Below, piece after piece: positions 61,574 through 64,000 of a stretch of 64,000 bases of DNA; the stretch's first letter is position 1; every line of letters starts with the position of its first letter. Origin of the DNA: Thermoguttaceae bacterium (GTDB lineage Bacteria; Planctomycetota; Planctomycetia; Pirellulales; Thermoguttaceae). The translations under genes and the position numbers were made by a program. The stretch is from contig JAFRXD010000043.1 in the NCBI GenBank assembly GCA_017441605.1, positions 33,773 to 97,772 on the forward strand, in the 5' to 3' direction. The notes beneath the pieces are model-generated. The model was not told the DNA's origin and did no database searches. It saw only the letters and a program-made list of their open reading frames with translations.

Positions 61574-63646
61574 ATGATTTTCAATCGTTCTTTGCAAAAA
61601 AAAGGGGCGATTTTCGTCGCCCTTTTCGCGACCCTCGCGACGATCGGAACGACCGCCCTTTTCGCGGCGTCCGAGTCGGAGCTCGACGTCAAAACCTGGC
61701 CGAGCGACGGGTTTCCACTGCTCTGGAGCCGGGACGCGCCCCATATCGAGGCGATTTGGAGCGCGCTCGAGGCCGAGCGCGACCGCGAGCCGAGCGCCGA
61801 GCCGGTCTCCGACTTCTACCTCCGCGCCTCCGACCGCCGCAAAAAGCTCAAAGGGCGCTCGACCCTCGTCGAGGGCAGGCTCCTGCGCGCGGTTCGCCGC
61901 GAGACGAGCGCCGGCGCGTTCTTCGACGTCTGGGTTATGCTCCCCGACGGCGACCGCCTTCCGATTCGCGTAATTTCGCGAGCGGCGCCCGAGGGGTTCC
62001 GACCCGACGACGCCCTGGAAAACGACCCCGAGGCCGCTAAAAACCCGAAATACCGACGCGAGCGATTCTCCGCCAAGGCGATTTACTACCGCGCCACCGC
62101 GTACGACGCCGGCGACGATTTCCTCGCCGCGCCGACGTTCGTCGCCCTCGATTTCCGCGCCGTCGCGCCGAAGGGGGCGCCCGAATCGGGGCCGAAAAAG
62201 CCGAGCGCCATCGTTTGGCTCGCGCGGCTCGGGGTCGTCGCGCTACTCGGGGCGTTCTGGCTCCTCGCGAGGCGGCTCGCGAAGAAATCCCGCTCGGTTC
62301 GGAGCTCCTTGCCTAAAAAAATCGCGATCTTCCTCGTCGCGGCGTCGGTCGGGTCGCTCGGGCTCGGAGAGGAGCCGACCGACGAGGAGTTTTGGGCGCT
62401 CGCGCTCGGAACGACCCCCGAGAAACTCGCGCTCGAGACGACCGGGGAGCGCCCGAGTTTGCTCGGCGACGCGCCGGAGGTCGCGAATCGGCGCGCGATC
62501 GCCTTGTCCGCGCTCGAGCGGCTCTCCGGGCTTCTCTCGATTTCCGCGCTTAAAGAGCGAGGCGACAATAGGTTTAAAGAAACGACGCTCGGCGAGCGAT
62601 TCGCTCTCGCCCCCAAAGCGCGGGTCGATTTCTTCGGGGGAGCGACGCCAAGTCGGGTCGGGTATTTTACCGGCGAGCTCGCGCGCGACGACGCGATTTC
62701 GCTCGAGGGGGCGGAAAAAGAGCGCTTTGGATTCGACGCGATTCGGCGCTTCGAGCTGATCGCCGACGGCGCGCCGCTGGTCGTTTACGCCGCGCTTCCG
62801 ACGACCGGAGCGCGGGGGGCGAGAGAATACGGCGGGTTCGGGGTCTATTTCGGTCGCGAGCGAACGGAGAGCGGAGAAAGCGCGCCGGTCGTTCTCGCGA
62901 AACGGCTCGCGGAGCGCGCGCTCGGGACGCCCCTCGGAAACGCGGGGTTCGACGCCGCCTCGACTCGCGACTCGCGCGTCTATCCGGTCAAGGCGCTCGA
63001 GCGCGAAAAAGACCCGAAGAAGCGCAAAAGAATCGCGCGATCCCTGCGCTGGACAAGCCTCGATCGCGAGCCGTTTTACGAGGCGCTCGCCGCCGTAAAG
63101 CGACAAAAGAAAATCGAGTTCGCCAAAGGCGAGGAGCCGCCGAGCGAGGTCGAGTTCTTTCTCCGTCCGGAGCGCTATTTCCTAAAAGGGGCGCGATTTA
63201 CCGGTCGCGCGCGACGCGTCGTCGCGACCGAGGTCGCCGATCCCGACGCGATCGCCGCGACGGGGATCGCGAAGTACTACCAGCTTTACGTCTATACCAA
63301 CGACTCGCAAGGGAATCCGCTCGTTTTGTGCGTCCCCGATTTACCGAAAGGGTTGACCCCGAGCGTCGATAAGAAATACGATCGTCGCGTCGACTTCTCG
63401 GGGTATTTCTATAAGACGTGGGCGTACAAGAACTCCGAAACCCCCGCGAGCGACGAGGAGGAGCCGAAGCCGAATTGGACGCGCGCCCCGGTCTTCGTCG
63501 GCAAAATTACGAGAGTCTATCCGGAGGAAGAGCCCGCGCCCAAGTCCCCCGTCCCGCCGCGCGCGATCTTCGTCTCGTTCGCGATTCTCGCGCTCGCCTG
63601 GATCGTCTTGCGCCGCGCGCCCAAAATCCTAGGCGCGCGGAGGTAG
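61574..63646 (+). CDS. Membrane protein of unknown function, 690 aa
   Basis: The ATG at 61574 begins a signal-like segment (MIFNRSLQKKGAIFVALFATL). Two more hydrophobic stretches lie at about residues 215-240 (AIVWLARLGVVALLGAFWLL) and 253-270 (IAIFLVAASVGSLGLG), and a fourth is near the C-terminus (AIFVSFAILALAWIVLRR). The soluble parts repeat a beta-rich theme (STLVEGRLLRAVRRETSAGA, ARFTGRARRVVATEVADP, GKITRVYPEEEPAP). It is divergent from the TPR-ExbB unit. No domain was recognised. Confidence 0.7.
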   Translation: MIFNRSLQKKGAIFVALFATLATIGTTALFAASESELDVKTWPSDGFPLLWSRDAPHIEAIWSALEAERDREPSAEPVSDFYLRASDRRKKLKGRSTLVEGRLLRAVRRETSAGAFFDVWVMLPDGDRLPIRVISRAAPEGFRPDDALENDPEAAKNPKYRRERFSAKAIYYRATAYDAGDDFLAAPTFVALDFRAVAPKGAPESGPKKPSAIVWLARLGVVALLGAFWLLARRLAKKSRSVRSSLPKKIAIFLVAASVGSLGLGEEPTDEEFWALALGTTPEKLALETTGERPSLLGDAPEVANRRAIALSALERLSGLLSISALKERGDNRFKETTLGERFALAPKARVDFFGGATPSRVGYFTGELARDDAISLEGAEKERFGFDAIRRFELIADGAPLVVYAALPTTGARGAREYGGFGVYFGRERTESGESAPVVLAKRLAERALGTPLGNAGFDAASTRDSRVYPVKALEREKDPKKRKRIARSLRWTSLDREPFYEALAAVKRQKKIEFAKGEEPPSEVEFFLRPERYFLKGARFTGRARRVVATEVADPDAIAATGIAKYYQLYVYTNDSQGNPLVLCVPDLPKGLTPSVDKKYDRRVDFSGYFYKTWAYKNSETPASDEEEPKPNWTRAPVFVGKITRVYPEEEPAPKSPVPPRAIFVSFAILALAWIVLRRAPKILGARR

Positions 63647-63663
63647 AACAAAACCCTCGGCGG

Positions 63664-64000
63664 CTCAAGCCAACGCGAGCGCCGCCGTCGCTTTTTTGAA
63701 TTGCGGAACGGTCATTTGGGCTCGTTTCGCGGCTTTGGCTAGGGTGAGGTCGCCGTCCCGAACGAGCCCAAACAGCGTTTCGAGCTTACCCTTGTCGTAC
63801 CCGTACTCTTCCCGATCGGTCATTCGCGCCTCGAAGTCGTCGACCGCCATTTGTAGTTCTTCAAGTTCGGTATATAGGCGAGTTCCCATTTGAGTTTCTA
63901 ACCTTCCGATTATCTTAGGCGCAAACGCTCTCGCAAAACCCGCTCAAGCCAACGCGAGCGCCGCCGTCGCCTTTTTGAATTGCGGAACGGTCATTTGGGC
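63664..64000. repeat. Direct repeat of an Rpn-type C-terminal coding end
   Basis: A stretch of nearly 60 bp at 63664-63721 (CTCAAGCCAACGCGAGCGCC...) recurs at 63942-64000 with one difference in the T-run. The second copy is cut by the window edge and implies another, similar gene beyond. Confidence 0.85.
63665..63889 (-). CDS. Rpn-type C-terminal helical fragment
   Basis: This 74-aa frame (DDFEARMTDREEYGYDKGKL, TLAKAAKRAQMTVPQFKKAT) resembles the C-terminal tail of the Rpn-type gene at 7045 (QGRGEGG then TLSEAAEEARMTPEEFTRKV). The nuclease core is missing, so it is either a remnant or a small stand-alone protein. A second copy of its coding end starts at about 63941 and runs out of the window. 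Confidence 0.5.
   Translation of the reverse strand: MGTRLYTELEELQMAVDDFEARMTDREEYGYDKGKLETLFGLVRDGDLTLAKAAKRAQMTVPQFKKATAALALA

Noticed and set aside
1..64000. tRNA or rRNA genes
   Set aside because: I looked for T-loop-type sequences and found none with a supporting cloverleaf.

Overview
The window is GC-rich DNA that most likely comes from the Planctomycetota. Three protein signatures point there: a TIGR03000-type domain in a Cys-rich exported protein (28358-29494), a large surface protein opening with an LESLEDRRLLSA-type N-terminus (39034-42573), and an HTH protein with a long acidic low-complexity linker and a C-terminal membrane segment (24758-26269). Secreted glycoside hydrolases, SUMF1-type proteins and several Rpn/PD-(D/E)XK elements fit a polysaccharide-using, perhaps gut or sediment, planctomycete. 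No tRNA or rRNA gene was seen.

Layout. 1-2.4 kb: NAD/ADP-ribose genes (NADAR, NadD-like/NADAR fusion, ADP-ribosylglycohydrolase). 2.4-6.4 kb: two tandem cytosolic LRR proteins. 6.4-7.9 kb: an FN3-gene remnant against a frameshifted Rpn-type gene. 8.2-19.4 kb: a very large secreted protein, then on the minus strand a four-gene unit (secreted glycosidase, two nucleoside hydrolases, opine-dehydrogenase-like enzyme). 19.6-28.2 kb: rubredoxin, a SUMF1 pseudogene, a MITE-like inverted repeat, an intact Rpn gene, a GH78-type rhamnosidase, the HTH/membrane protein, a small membrane-anchored protein and a glycosyltransferase. 28.3-36.7 kb: the TIGR03000 protein, cysteine desulfurase, SUMF1 protein, UMP kinase, HU protein, phenylacetate-CoA ligase and a 3-hydroxyacyl-CoA dehydrogenase.

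36.9-55.3 kb is the accessory region. It has phage-type genes at both ends: terminase and a sigma factor on the left; scaffold-like protein, DUF5309/SU10-type capsid protein, head-completion protein, ParB-like protein, ABC-ATPase/GNAT fusion and a thioredoxin-like protein on the right. Between them lie the large LRR/FN3 surface protein, small hypotheticals and the main find: a type VI-D CRISPR locus. This is a 988-aa Cas13d (minus strand, two HEPN RxxxxH motifs, strong similarity to known Cas13d) divergent from a 22-repeat array (48756-50167, plus strand). The first nine repeats are identical. The distal thirteen diverge, several with paired changes that keep the crRNA hairpin. No cas1, cas2 or WYL gene lies in the window.

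55.4-64 kb: an ExbB/TolQ-ExbD/TolR unit with two exported TPR-like proteins, a divergent membrane protein, and tandem copies of an Rpn-type C-terminal segment at the window edge.
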